NCBI GenBank assembly: GCA_004283105.1
Contig: SHLN01000187.1
Span: 1 to 5,307, forward strand
Source: Acidimicrobiia bacterium
GTDB lineage: Bacteria > Actinomycetota > Acidimicrobiia > Spongiisociales > SHLN01
DNA length: 5,307 nt
Direction of reading: 5' to 3'
The notes under the pieces were generated by a model. The model saw only the letters and a list, made by a program, of their open reading frames with translations, ran no database searches and had not been told where the DNA came from. A program made the position numbers and the translations under genes. Of this stretch, positions 1 through 5,254 are shown in pieces (positions within the stretch are counted from its first letter, which is position 1; each line of letters begins with the position of its first letter).

Positions 1-115
1 GCGCCAATCCGAGACTAGGGACGAACGGCCCCCGCTTGGCGGCGAGTGGCGACTCTGGGCCGTGCGGATTTGCCTATCCGGCGGCGAACCTCAGCGGTCC
101 CGACCCGCCCTGAAC
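1..115. other. Non-coding flank downstream of the minus-strand operon
   Basis: No convincing gene is seen here on either strand. The stretch lies downstream of the last gene of the minus-strand operon. It holds an imperfect stem-loop (59-85), annotated separately, and otherwise only GC-rich sequence. It could include the edge of a neighbouring gene beyond the window, but nothing recognisable is present. Confidence 0.5.
59..85 (-). terminator. Possible stem-loop terminator of the operon
   Basis: GCCG (59-62) pairs with CGGC (82-85) and CGGAT (65-69) with ATCCG (76-80), around a six-base loop (70-75). The stem is broken by a TG/G internal loop. It starts 30 bases past the aminotransferase stop codon, a plausible terminator position. 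No U-tract follows on the minus strand, so this is only a weak, factor-assisted or chance candidate. Confidence 0.25.
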
Positions 116-1432
116 TCAGCCGGAACCCAGCTTGCGGAACCCCCGGTCCATCGCCGCCACCAGCGCATCGATCTCCCCCTCGCCCATCGGAGTGGAGACG
201 GTGGCTGAAAGAGTGTTGATCATCATGAACCCCTCATCGAGGAGGTGATCGAGCAGCAACGTCAGCTGCCCCGCTTGCTCCGGCGTGGGGTAGGTCTCGC
301 GGTAGTTGTGGGGCGGGCGATCCTTGAGATGCACTCGGAACATCGACCCCCCGCCGGTGACACAGGCAGTCACGCCGGTGGCGGCAATGGCAGCCTCAAT
401 GCCGTCCATGGCACGGCGGGCAAGGCCGTTCACGCGCTCGACCTCGTCCCGGTCGAACAACTCCATGGCAGTGAGGCCGGCCGTCATCGTCACCGGGTTG
501 GCCGAGAACGTGCCCGAGTGCGGGAACAGCACATTGTCGGCGAGCGGGTTCATCACCTCCATGACCTCGCCCCGCCCGGCGATGGCACCGACCGGGAACC
601 CGCCGCCGATCATCTTGCCCATCGCCACCAGATCGGGCTTCAGGTCGTAGGCGGTATGGGCGCCGCCGTAGGCGGACCGGAACGTGATCACCTCGTCGAT
701 GACGAGCAGGGCCCCGTCGGCGCGGGTCCATTCCCGCATGGCCGACACGAACTCGAAACTGGCCGGAACCAGGCCGACCCGGTGCGGCATCACGTCGAAG
801 AGCACCGCCGCAATCTCGCCCCGGTGCTCGTCGAGGATGGCGACGGCGTGCTCGGGGTCGTCGAACGGGATCACCACCACGTCGGCCAGCACGGCCGCAG
901 GCGTGCCCGACGCCACCGGAACGGAGGCGGGATGCTCGGCGCTCCCCCAGTTGCTCGGGTTGGCGGTCTGGCTCACCTCGGCGTAGTCGTACTGGCCGTG
1001 ATAGGCGCCCTCGACCTTGGCGATCTTGGCCCGGCCGGTGAACGCCCGCGCCGCCTTTACCGCCGCCATGGTCGCTTCGGTGCCGGAGTTGACGAAGCGG
1101 AGCTTGTCGAAATCGTCGTTTCGGCTGAGCAGGTGCTCGGCGAAGGCAACCTCGACTTCGGTGGCAAGGGTGTAGGCGGTGCCCTTGCCGAGCTGCTCGG
1201 TGACGGCCGCCACTATCGCCGGGTGGCTGTGGCCGTGGATGAGCGAGGCCATGTTGTTGGCAAAGTCGATCCGTTCCACCCCCTCGATGTCGGTGACCCG
1301 GCAGCCGGCGGCCGAGGCGGCGTAGTGCGGATGGGGGGACCGCAGCACCGTGTTGCGGCTCACTCCGCCCGGCAGTACCCGCTTGGCTCGCTCGTAGAGG
1401 GCGGCGCTCTCCGACTTGGTCTCGACGGTCAT
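116..1432 (-). CDS. Class III PLP aminotransferase, GSA-aminomutase/beta-transaminase type
   Basis: A 438-residue cytosolic fold-type I PLP enzyme of aminotransferase class III. Visible motifs in order: SRNTVL (25-30), NNMASLIHGHSHP (59-71), the cofactor-binding NSGTEA (115-120), AYHG (143-146), IDEV with Asp246, MGK with the Schiff-base Lys273 followed by a Gly-rich loop, and HSGTFSANP (305-313). Length and motifs match glutamate-1-semialdehyde 2,1-aminomutase relatives, but no haem genes are near. The SRNTVL segment resembles the SRSVL segment of beta-phenylalanine transaminase, in which Arg41 binds carboxylate (recalled alignment; Arg26 here). The partner Arg398 of that enzyme appears to be Thr407. 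The context of aminomutase plus 3-oxoacid CoA-transferase suggests deamination of a beta-amino acid to a 3-oxoacid; this is inference. The frame stays open upstream to 1780, inside the CoA-transferase gene. The start at 1432 is chosen because AGGAG lies six bases upstream, the ATG overlaps the preceding stop as ATGA, and family homology begins there. Family is secure, substrate is not. Confidence 0.93.
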   Translation of the reverse strand: MTVETKSESAALYERAKRVLPGGVSRNTVLRSPHPHYAASAAGCRVTDIEGVERIDFANNMASLIHGHSHPAIVAAVTEQLGKGTAYTLATEVEVAFAEHLLSRNDDFDKLRFVNSGTEATMAAVKAARAFTGRAKIAKVEGAYHGQYDYAEVSQTANPSNWGSAEHPASVPVASGTPAAVLADVVVIPFDDPEHAVAILDEHRGEIAAVLFDVMPHRVGLVPASFEFVSAMREWTRADGALLVIDEVITFRSAYGGAHTAYDLKPDLVAMGKMIGGGFPVGAIAGRGEVMEVMNPLADNVLFPHSGTFSANPVTMTAGLTAMELFDRDEVERVNGLARRAMDGIEAAIAATGVTACVTGGGSMFRVHLKDRPPHNYRETYPTPEQAGQLTLLLDHLLDEGFMMINTLSATVSTPMGEGEIDALVAAMDRGFRKLGSG

Positions 1433-2088
1433 GGTGTACTCCTGATCGGGATGAGAGGGGCGCCGGTGCGCTCCGCCACGTAGTCGTAGTCCACCCCGGG
1501 AGAGAGTTCGACCAGCTGAAAGCCGTCCGGGGTTATGTCGATCACGGCCAGATCGGTGTAGATGCGATCCACTGCCGCCGGGCCGGTGAGGGGATACGTG
1601 CATTCCTCCACCAGCTTGGGCTGCCCGTCGCGGGTGGTGTGCTGAGTGATCACGAAAATGGTGTCGACGCCGGCGACGAGGTCCATGGCGCCGCCGACCG
1701 CCGGGATGGCGTCTGGTGCCCCGGTCGACCAGTTGGCGAGGTCGCCTCGCTGGGACACCTGGAGCGCGCCCAGAACGCACAGGTCGAGGTGGCCGCCCCG
1801 GATCATCACGAAGCTGTCGGCGTGATGGAAGTAGGCGGCGCCGGGCAGCGCCGTTACCTGCCGCTTGCCGGCGTTGATGAGCTCGGGATCGCCCTCCCCC
1901 GGTGCCGGAGACGGGCCCATGCCGAGAAGGCCGTTCTCCGTGTGATAGATGAATTCGCGGCCCTCCGGGACGTGACGGGCAACCAGCTCGGGGATCCCGA
2001 TGCCGAGATTGACATAGGCCCCGTTTGGGATGTCGAGGGCGGCCCGCTCCGCCATCTCATCCCTCGTCAGGCCGACGGTGTCACTCAT
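1429..2088 (-). CDS. 3-oxoacid CoA-transferase subunit B (PcaJ/ScoB-like)
   Basis: A 219-residue beta subunit of a family I CoA-transferase, which moves CoA from a donor such as succinyl-CoA to a 3-oxoacid. The catalytic glutamate is Glu51 in YHTENGLLG (48-56); the family usually has SENG, so the residue before Glu is Thr instead of Ser. Other family hallmarks are VNLGIGIPELVA (26-37), DPELINAGK (67-75), MIRGGH (95-100) and GGAMDLVAG (132-140). Length is normal for separate B subunits (about 205-220). By remembered similarity it is closest to the 3-oxoadipate CoA-transferase (PcaJ) and succinyl-CoA:3-ketoacid (ScoB) group. The ATG at 2088 is chosen over the longer open frame (to 2322) because GGAG lies six bases upstream, it overlaps the stop of subunit A as ATGA, and the family N-terminus (LTRDEMAERAA) starts just after. 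It should form a heteromer with the A subunit. Acceptor specificity cannot be fixed from sequence. Confidence 0.94.
   Translation of the reverse strand: MSDTVGLTRDEMAERAALDIPNGAYVNLGIGIPELVARHVPEGREFIYHTENGLLGMGPSPAPGEGDPELINAGKRQVTALPGAAYFHHADSFVMIRGGHLDLCVLGALQVSQRGDLANWSTGAPDAIPAVGGAMDLVAGVDTIFVITQHTTRDGQPKLVEECTYPLTGPAAVDRIYTDLAVIDITPDGFQLVELSPGVDYDYVAERTGAPLIPIRSTP
1439..1443 (-). promoter_or_regulatory. Ribosome binding site AGGAG of the aminotransferase
   Basis: AGGAG on the minus strand, six bases before the ATG at 1432. It decides the start, since the open frame continues about 350 bases further upstream. The site lies inside the last codons of the CoA-transferase B gene, so translation is probably coupled. 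Confidence 0.75.
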
Positions 2089-2795
2089 GGGTAGCTCCCC
2101 CCCTCGGCAACGAGCACGGATTCGTGGGCGGGGTCGGGCACGGTGACGATCCGATGGACGAAGATGCCGGGGGTCACGATCGCCTCCGGGTCGAGCGCCC
2201 CCGGCTCCACCACCTCCTTCGTTTGCACAACAGTGGTTCGAGCGGCGGTGGCCATGACGGCGCTGAAGTTGCGGGCGGTCTTGTTGTAGAGCAGGTTGCC
2301 ATGGCGGTCGGCCACCCGGCACTTGATGAGGGCAAAATCGGCGGTCAGCCCAAGTTCGAGCACATAGTCGCGGTCGTGGAAGGTGCGACGCTCTTTACCT
2401 TCCTCCAGCGGCGTGCCGACGGAGGTGGCGGTGTAGAAGGCAGGGATGCCGGCCCCGCCCGCCCGGATCCGCTCGGCGAGGGTGCCCTGCGGCACCAGCT
2501 CGAGGGCGGTGCGGCCACTCCGGTACAGCTCGGGAAACACCGTCGAGTTGGCGGTGCGCGGGTAGGAGCAGATCATCTTGGACACCCGGCCCGCTTTGAT
2601 GAGGGCGGCCAGGCCCACCTCGCCGCTGCCGGTGTTGTTGTTGACGACGGTCAGGTCGGTGGCGCCCTGGTCGATGAGGGCGTGGATGAGCTCGATGGGA
2701 CTGCCCGCCTCGCCGAATCCGCCGATCATGACGGTGGCGCCGTCGGAGACATCGGCGACCGCCTCTGCCGGGCTCGCCGTCCGCTTGTCGATCAT
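2085..2795 (-). CDS. 3-oxoacid CoA-transferase subunit A (PcaI/ScoA-like)
   Basis: A 236-residue alpha subunit of a family I CoA-transferase. It contains the family signature from DG (18-19) through GGFGEAGSP (25-33), then VVNNNTGSGEVGLA (50-63), the SYPRTANS segment (77-84), LELVPQGTLAERIRAGGAG (98-116) and ADFALIKCRVADRHGN (152-167). These segments look most like the alpha subunit of 3-oxoadipate CoA-transferase (PcaI), with acetoacetate-type ScoA/AtoD as the alternative. Length is normal. The ATG at 2795 has GGGAGG five bases upstream and gives the usual family N-terminus. The gene begins 25 bases after the aminomutase stop and overlaps subunit B by four bases, so A and B are probably translated in step. 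No other beta-ketoadipate (aromatic degradation) genes are visible, so the usual PcaI role in protocatechuate breakdown is not supported by context. Confidence 0.94.
   Translation of the reverse strand: MIDKRTASPAEAVADVSDGATVMIGGFGEAGSPIELIHALIDQGATDLTVVNNNTGSGEVGLAALIKAGRVSKMICSYPRTANSTVFPELYRSGRTALELVPQGTLAERIRAGGAGIPAFYTATSVGTPLEEGKERRTFHDRDYVLELGLTADFALIKCRVADRHGNLLYNKTARNFSAVMATAARTTVVQTKEVVEPGALDPEAIVTPGIFVHRIVTVPDPAHESVLVAEGGSYP
2095..2098 (-). promoter_or_regulatory. Ribosome binding site GGAG of CoA-transferase subunit B
   Basis: GGAG at the end of a G-rich run on the minus strand, six bases before the ATG at 2088. It supports that start against the longer open frame and lies inside the 3' end of subunit A. 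Confidence 0.65.
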
Positions 2796-2820
2796 GGCGC
2801 CTCCCTCCGGTAGAACCCGC

Positions 2821-4269
2821 TCACTCCTCCGCCGTTGCCTCCGCCTCCGCCTTCTCGCGAAGGGCTTTCACCCGGCTGTATTCGAACAGGCCGGCCTCGT
2901 CGAAGATGACCCGGTCCTCGTAGTCGTCGAACCAGAGCGCGTCGGGATTGCGACCGACGATGCACACCTTGCCCCGGTCGCGGGCGTCGAGGGCGTTCCG
3001 GAGGATCTTGAAGATCAGGACGCCATTCTCGCCATTTGGCACCCCCTCGAGCGGCTCGCTGGTGACCGCCGCCACCTCGGTCTTGCCCTTGTAGTGGGTG
3101 ATGGAGAGCCGGGCATGGTTCTCGACCCCAGACAGCCCCTTCTGCGACTCGTTGAGAATGTTCCAGGCAGTCTCGATCGGCACGTTGAACGCTTTGTAGG
3201 CGACGATGTCCCGTCCGCAGAAGAAGTAGTGGTTCTCCACTCCCACCCGCTTGAGGGCGCGTTGCATGATGCGCAGCGCCGACGGATCGTCGTTGATGTC
3301 TTTGATGATCGGTGCCTGGTTCTCGACGCTGATCCAGCCGCGGCCCACCACCGCGTCCATGGCTCGCTTGGTAGCGGGATGCCAGGCCAGGCTGCCGTTT
3401 GGGTTCTCGGCGTAGTCACCGCCCGGGTCCTTGAGGAGGAACTCGTCGGGATGGTTGAAATGCACCATCAACCGGAAGCCGACATCGGGATAGGCGGCGT
3501 GAAAGCCATCCATCATCGAGAGAAAGGCGTCGTCGAACCGGTCCGGGTAGAAGGCCATCTCCTTGGTGCCCAGCCGGATGGATTCCACGCCGGCCTCCGC
3601 CAGCGCACTCAACCAGGCAGCCAGCTTGCTGTTGGGCAGCACCATCGGGTCGCCGCCGGAGAGGAGGACCTCACGGAGCTTCTCCCGGCCGGTCTCCGGG
3701 TGAATGCCGCCGTTGTCCTCGACCTGCTGATTGTGGGCCCGCACGTAGTCGGTGACGTCGGCGATCTGGGCGAGGCCCTTTTTGGCCACTGTGCCGTCCT
3801 GGCGCTCGATGTCCTTGCGAGCGATGAGCTCCTCGCGGTAACAGAACCGGCAGTGGGCCGAACAGGTGGAGATCACGTACAGGAGGCCCATCTCGTACTT
3901 GTGGAGCATGCCTTCCACCGGGCTGAAGTCCATCTGATAGCCGGGGTCCTCCGAGCCGGCCAGATCCATGGTTTCGTCTGGGCTGGCCTTGACGAGGCGC
4001 TGGAGTGGCTTGCTGTTCTGGGCCAGCTCGAAATAGTGGCGGGTGATCTTGACCGGCATGCGGGATTCAACGTCTTGCTCGGTGCCGCGCAGGCCGAGGA
4101 GGGCGGCGATCTCGTCCTGGCTGTAGAAGCCCCTCATGTCTTCCGGGGCGCGGTCCTCGAAGAACGGGTCGAGACCGTTGATGATCTCCCGGTCGTAGCG
4201 GGGATTCTCGACGGTGTCGAGGAACGCCTGCTCCCGCTCGGTTGGCACGTACTTGGCTTTCGTCGTCAT
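2821..4269 (-). CDS. KamA-family radical SAM/PLP amino acid 2,3-aminomutase, substrate probably not lysine
   Basis: A 482-residue radical SAM protein of the lysine 2,3-aminomutase (KamA) family, which moves an alpha-amino group to the beta carbon using a [4Fe-4S] cluster, SAM and PLP. The cluster motif is C136-x3-C140-x2-C143, followed by Arg145, the likely carboxylate-binding Arg (Arg134 in the Clostridium subterminale enzyme). Also seen are VLLSGGD (201-207), VHFNHPDE (269-276), VENQAPIIKDINDDP (315-329), and KTEV with the probable PLP lysine Lys396. The usual Gly-rich PGGGGK around that lysine is HYKGK here. In a recalled alignment the two lysine-side-chain aspartates become Arg353 and about Ser389, so I do not call it lysine 2,3-aminomutase. 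It is about 65 residues longer than that enzyme, mainly from insertions near 150-200 and 280-300. The only cysteine in the last 130 residues is Cys436, so the C-terminal zinc cluster is absent. The start at 4269 has GGGGAG five bases upstream. First gene of the operon. Confidence 0.9.
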   Translation of the reverse strand: MTTKAKYVPTEREQAFLDTVENPRYDREIINGLDPFFEDRAPEDMRGFYSQDEIAALLGLRGTEQDVESRMPVKITRHYFELAQNSKPLQRLVKASPDETMDLAGSEDPGYQMDFSPVEGMLHKYEMGLLYVISTCSAHCRFCYREELIARKDIERQDGTVAKKGLAQIADVTDYVRAHNQQVEDNGGIHPETGREKLREVLLSGGDPMVLPNSKLAAWLSALAEAGVESIRLGTKEMAFYPDRFDDAFLSMMDGFHAAYPDVGFRLMVHFNHPDEFLLKDPGGDYAENPNGSLAWHPATKRAMDAVVGRGWISVENQAPIIKDINDDPSALRIMQRALKRVGVENHYFFCGRDIVAYKAFNVPIETAWNILNESQKGLSGVENHARLSITHYKGKTEVAAVTSEPLEGVPNGENGVLIFKILRNALDARDRGKVCIVGRNPDALWFDDYEDRVIFDEAGLFEYSRVKALREKAEAEATAEE

Positions 4270-4295
4270 GTGTTCTCCCCGCGGCTACTGGCCCG

Positions 4296-4323
4296 AGTGT
4301 AACAAGATGAACATCCAGGTCAT
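4296..4323 (-). promoter_or_regulatory. Candidate promoter of the aminomutase operon
   Basis: Read on the minus strand, ATGACC (4318-4323) is a -35-like hexamer with four of six matches. After 16 bases comes TACACT (4296-4301), also four of six, preceded by TG in the extended -10 arrangement. This would start transcription near 4289, giving a leader of about 20 bases that includes the GGGGAG ribosome site. Prediction only. Confidence 0.4.
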
Positions 4324-4329
4324 GTTCAT
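4307..4329. promoter_or_regulatory. Inverted repeat, probable operator in the divergent promoter region
   Basis: ATGAACAT (4307-4314) and ATGTTCAT (4322-4329) are perfect reverse complements separated by seven bases (4315-4321). The centre spacing of 15 bases is about one and a half helical turns. The site overlaps the candidate -35 elements of both divergent promoters. The adjacent RpiR-type regulator is the obvious candidate binder, which would allow joint control of the operon and autoregulation. Binding is inferred. Confidence 0.5.
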
Positions 4330-4336
4330 GTAACCT
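4308..4336 (+). promoter_or_regulatory. Candidate promoter of the RpiR-type regulator
   Basis: TGAACA (4308-4313) is a -35-like hexamer with four of six matches, lying inside the left arm of the inverted repeat. After 17 bases comes TAACCT (4331-4336), a weak -10. Transcription would start near 4343, only a few bases before the ATG at 4347, implying an almost leaderless message. Weak evidence. Confidence 0.3.
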
Positions 4337-4346
4337 CTGGTTCAGG

Positions 4347-5180
4347 ATGGCTGCCTCTTCGACTACTGACCTCATCGCCGCCGTCGGCGATCGGCTGACC
4401 CCGGCAGAACGCCGTATCGCCGAAGCGGTGCTGGCCGAGCCAACGCTGCTCGCCTTCGGGACCGTGTCGGATCTGGCGGGGCGGGTGGGGACCAGCCGGC
4501 CGTCCGTGGTCCGCTTTGCCACCAAGCTCGGCTTCGATGGCTACACCCAGTTGCAGGACCACGTGCGCAGTGGCCTGTCCCAGCAGCTCTCCCGGCCAAG
4601 TGACCGGATCCGGCTGGACGAAGCCACATTGCCTGCCCAGTCGGCGTTGGAGGATGCGCTGGCTTCCGTGTTCGAGGCCGCCGAAGACGGCCGACTCGCC
4701 GCCCTGGCCAAGCCGATCGCGACGGCTGCCAATGTGTGGGTCATCTCGGGCGAGACCTCGCGGGCCGGGGCTCACGCCCTTCACAGCGGTTTGACCATGG
4801 TCCGTCCCGGCGTGCACCTGATCGAGGACCACTCGATGGGACAGGACCTCGCCCACGCCGCTCGGGGTGATGTGGCTGTCGTGTTCGATTTCCTGCGCTA
4901 CCGGCGTCGGGCGGTCCGGGCCACCCGCAGGCTCGCCGATCTCGGTGTCAATGTCGTCGCTATCACCGATGGTCCCCTCTCCCCGCTTGCCGCCCTGACC
5001 GAGCACTGGTGCGAACTGCGGGTTCCCGCCATCGGTCCCTTCGACAGTTCCGTGCCGGCGGTGGCAATGGCCGAGCTCCTCGTAGCCCAGGTCGCCGACC
5101 GCCTCCATGACGAAGCCACCGAGCGCCTCGACCACACCGAAGACCTCTGGGAGGCCACCGAGACGTTTCTGGAGCTGTGA
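4347..5180 (+). CDS. RpiR/MurR-family transcriptional regulator with SIS-like domain
   Basis: A 277-residue cytosolic regulator with the typical two-domain plan. The N-terminal RpiR helix-turn-helix spans about 1-75: LTPAERRIAEAVL (17-29), then VSDLAGRVGTSRPSVVRFA (40-58) and KLGFDGYTQLQ (60-70). The C-terminal alpha/beta SIS-like domain spans about 105-255, with VISGETS (132-138), VAVVFDFLRY (176-185) and VVAITDGPLSPLA (203-215). The Ser/Thr-rich phosphosugar loop common in sugar-responsive members is replaced by FDFLRYRRR, with Arg184 and Arg186-188. The effector may therefore be an anionic non-sugar metabolite; this is inference. The start at 4347 is fixed because no in-frame ATG, GTG or TTG lies between it and the stop at 4308. 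No proper Shine-Dalgarno is present, only AGG touching the ATG. It is divergent from the aminomutase operon across 77 bases with a shared inverted repeat, so it probably controls that operon. Confidence 0.92.
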   Translation: MAASSTTDLIAAVGDRLTPAERRIAEAVLAEPTLLAFGTVSDLAGRVGTSRPSVVRFATKLGFDGYTQLQDHVRSGLSQQLSRPSDRIRLDEATLPAQSALEDALASVFEAAEDGRLAALAKPIATAANVWVISGETSRAGAHALHSGLTMVRPGVHLIEDHSMGQDLAHAARGDVAVVFDFLRYRRRAVRATRRLADLGVNVVAITDGPLSPLAALTEHWCELRVPAIGPFDSSVPAVAMAELLVAQVADRLHDEATERLDHTEDLWEATETFLEL

Positions 5181-5183
5181 GCG

Positions 5184-5200
5184 GGAACGCTTCGCGTTCC
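5184..5200 (+). terminator. Perfect hairpin just after the regulator stop, possible terminator
   Basis: GGAACGC (5184-5190), loop TTC, GCGTTCC (5194-5200), followed only by TT. It begins three bases after the regulator stop codon. Position and a strong 7-bp stem suggest termination, but there is no U-tract, and the hairpin recurs in imperfect form in copy 2. Confidence 0.45.
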
Positions 5201-5203
5201 TTG

Positions 5204-5222
5204 GGAGCCACTTCGTGGCTCC
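5204..5222 (+). terminator. Second perfect hairpin, possible terminator
   Basis: GGAGCCAC (5204-5211), loop TTC, GTGGCTCC (5215-5222), then TT. This 8-bp perfect GC-rich stem sits four bases after the first hairpin (TTG plus one stem-edge base fall between). It could stop transcription of the regulator or protect the 3' end of its mRNA. No U-tract is seen. Confidence 0.4.
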
Positions 5223-5254
5223 TTGGCGGCTCCTGTCAGTCCCCCCAGCGAAAC

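Larger units (their letters stand above)
5178..5230 (+). repeat. Twin-hairpin direct repeat, copy 1
   Basis: A 53-base unit that begins on the stop codon of the regulator and contains two perfect hairpins (5184-5200 and 5204-5222), then TTGGCGGC (5223-5230). Copy 2 (5255-5307) matches at 48 of 53 positions; differences are at 5183, 5191, 5192, 5197 and 5220. The period is 77 bases. I do not recognise the element by name. It resembles a REP-type dispersed palindromic unit or the start of a tandem array. Confidence 0.75.

Noticed and set aside
114..126. Possible fragment of the 3' repeat near the other end: 12 of 13 bases match 5253-5265, and TTGGCGGC recurs at 36-43
   Set aside because: The matches are short, out of order relative to the repeat unit, and expected by chance in GC-rich DNA; no hairpin pair is present there.
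1433..1780. N-terminal extension of the aminotransferase up to 1780
   Set aside because: The extension is Arg/Gly/His-rich without homology, runs inside the CoA-transferase B gene, and is replaced by a good start with AGGAG at 1439-1443.
2085..2795. Assignment as true pcaI/pcaJ of aromatic (protocatechuate) degradation
   Set aside because: Sequence similarity points to that group, but no other beta-ketoadipate pathway gene is in the window and the operon partners are amino acid enzymes, so no gene symbol is given.
2821..4269. Calling the cluster a classical lysine fermentation operon
   Set aside because: Lysine 5,6-aminomutase, the 3,5-diaminohexanoate dehydrogenase and the cleavage enzyme are not seen, and the lysine-binding aspartates of the aminomutase appear to be replaced.
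2578..4302. Long plus-strand open frame (574 codons) opposite the aminomutase, and similar ones at 245-1483 and 2025-2813
   Set aside because: These are antisense shadows typical of GC-rich coding DNA. Their translations show no recognisable domain and low-complexity Gly/Arg/Val/His-rich runs, while the minus-strand genes carry clear family motifs and ribosome sites.
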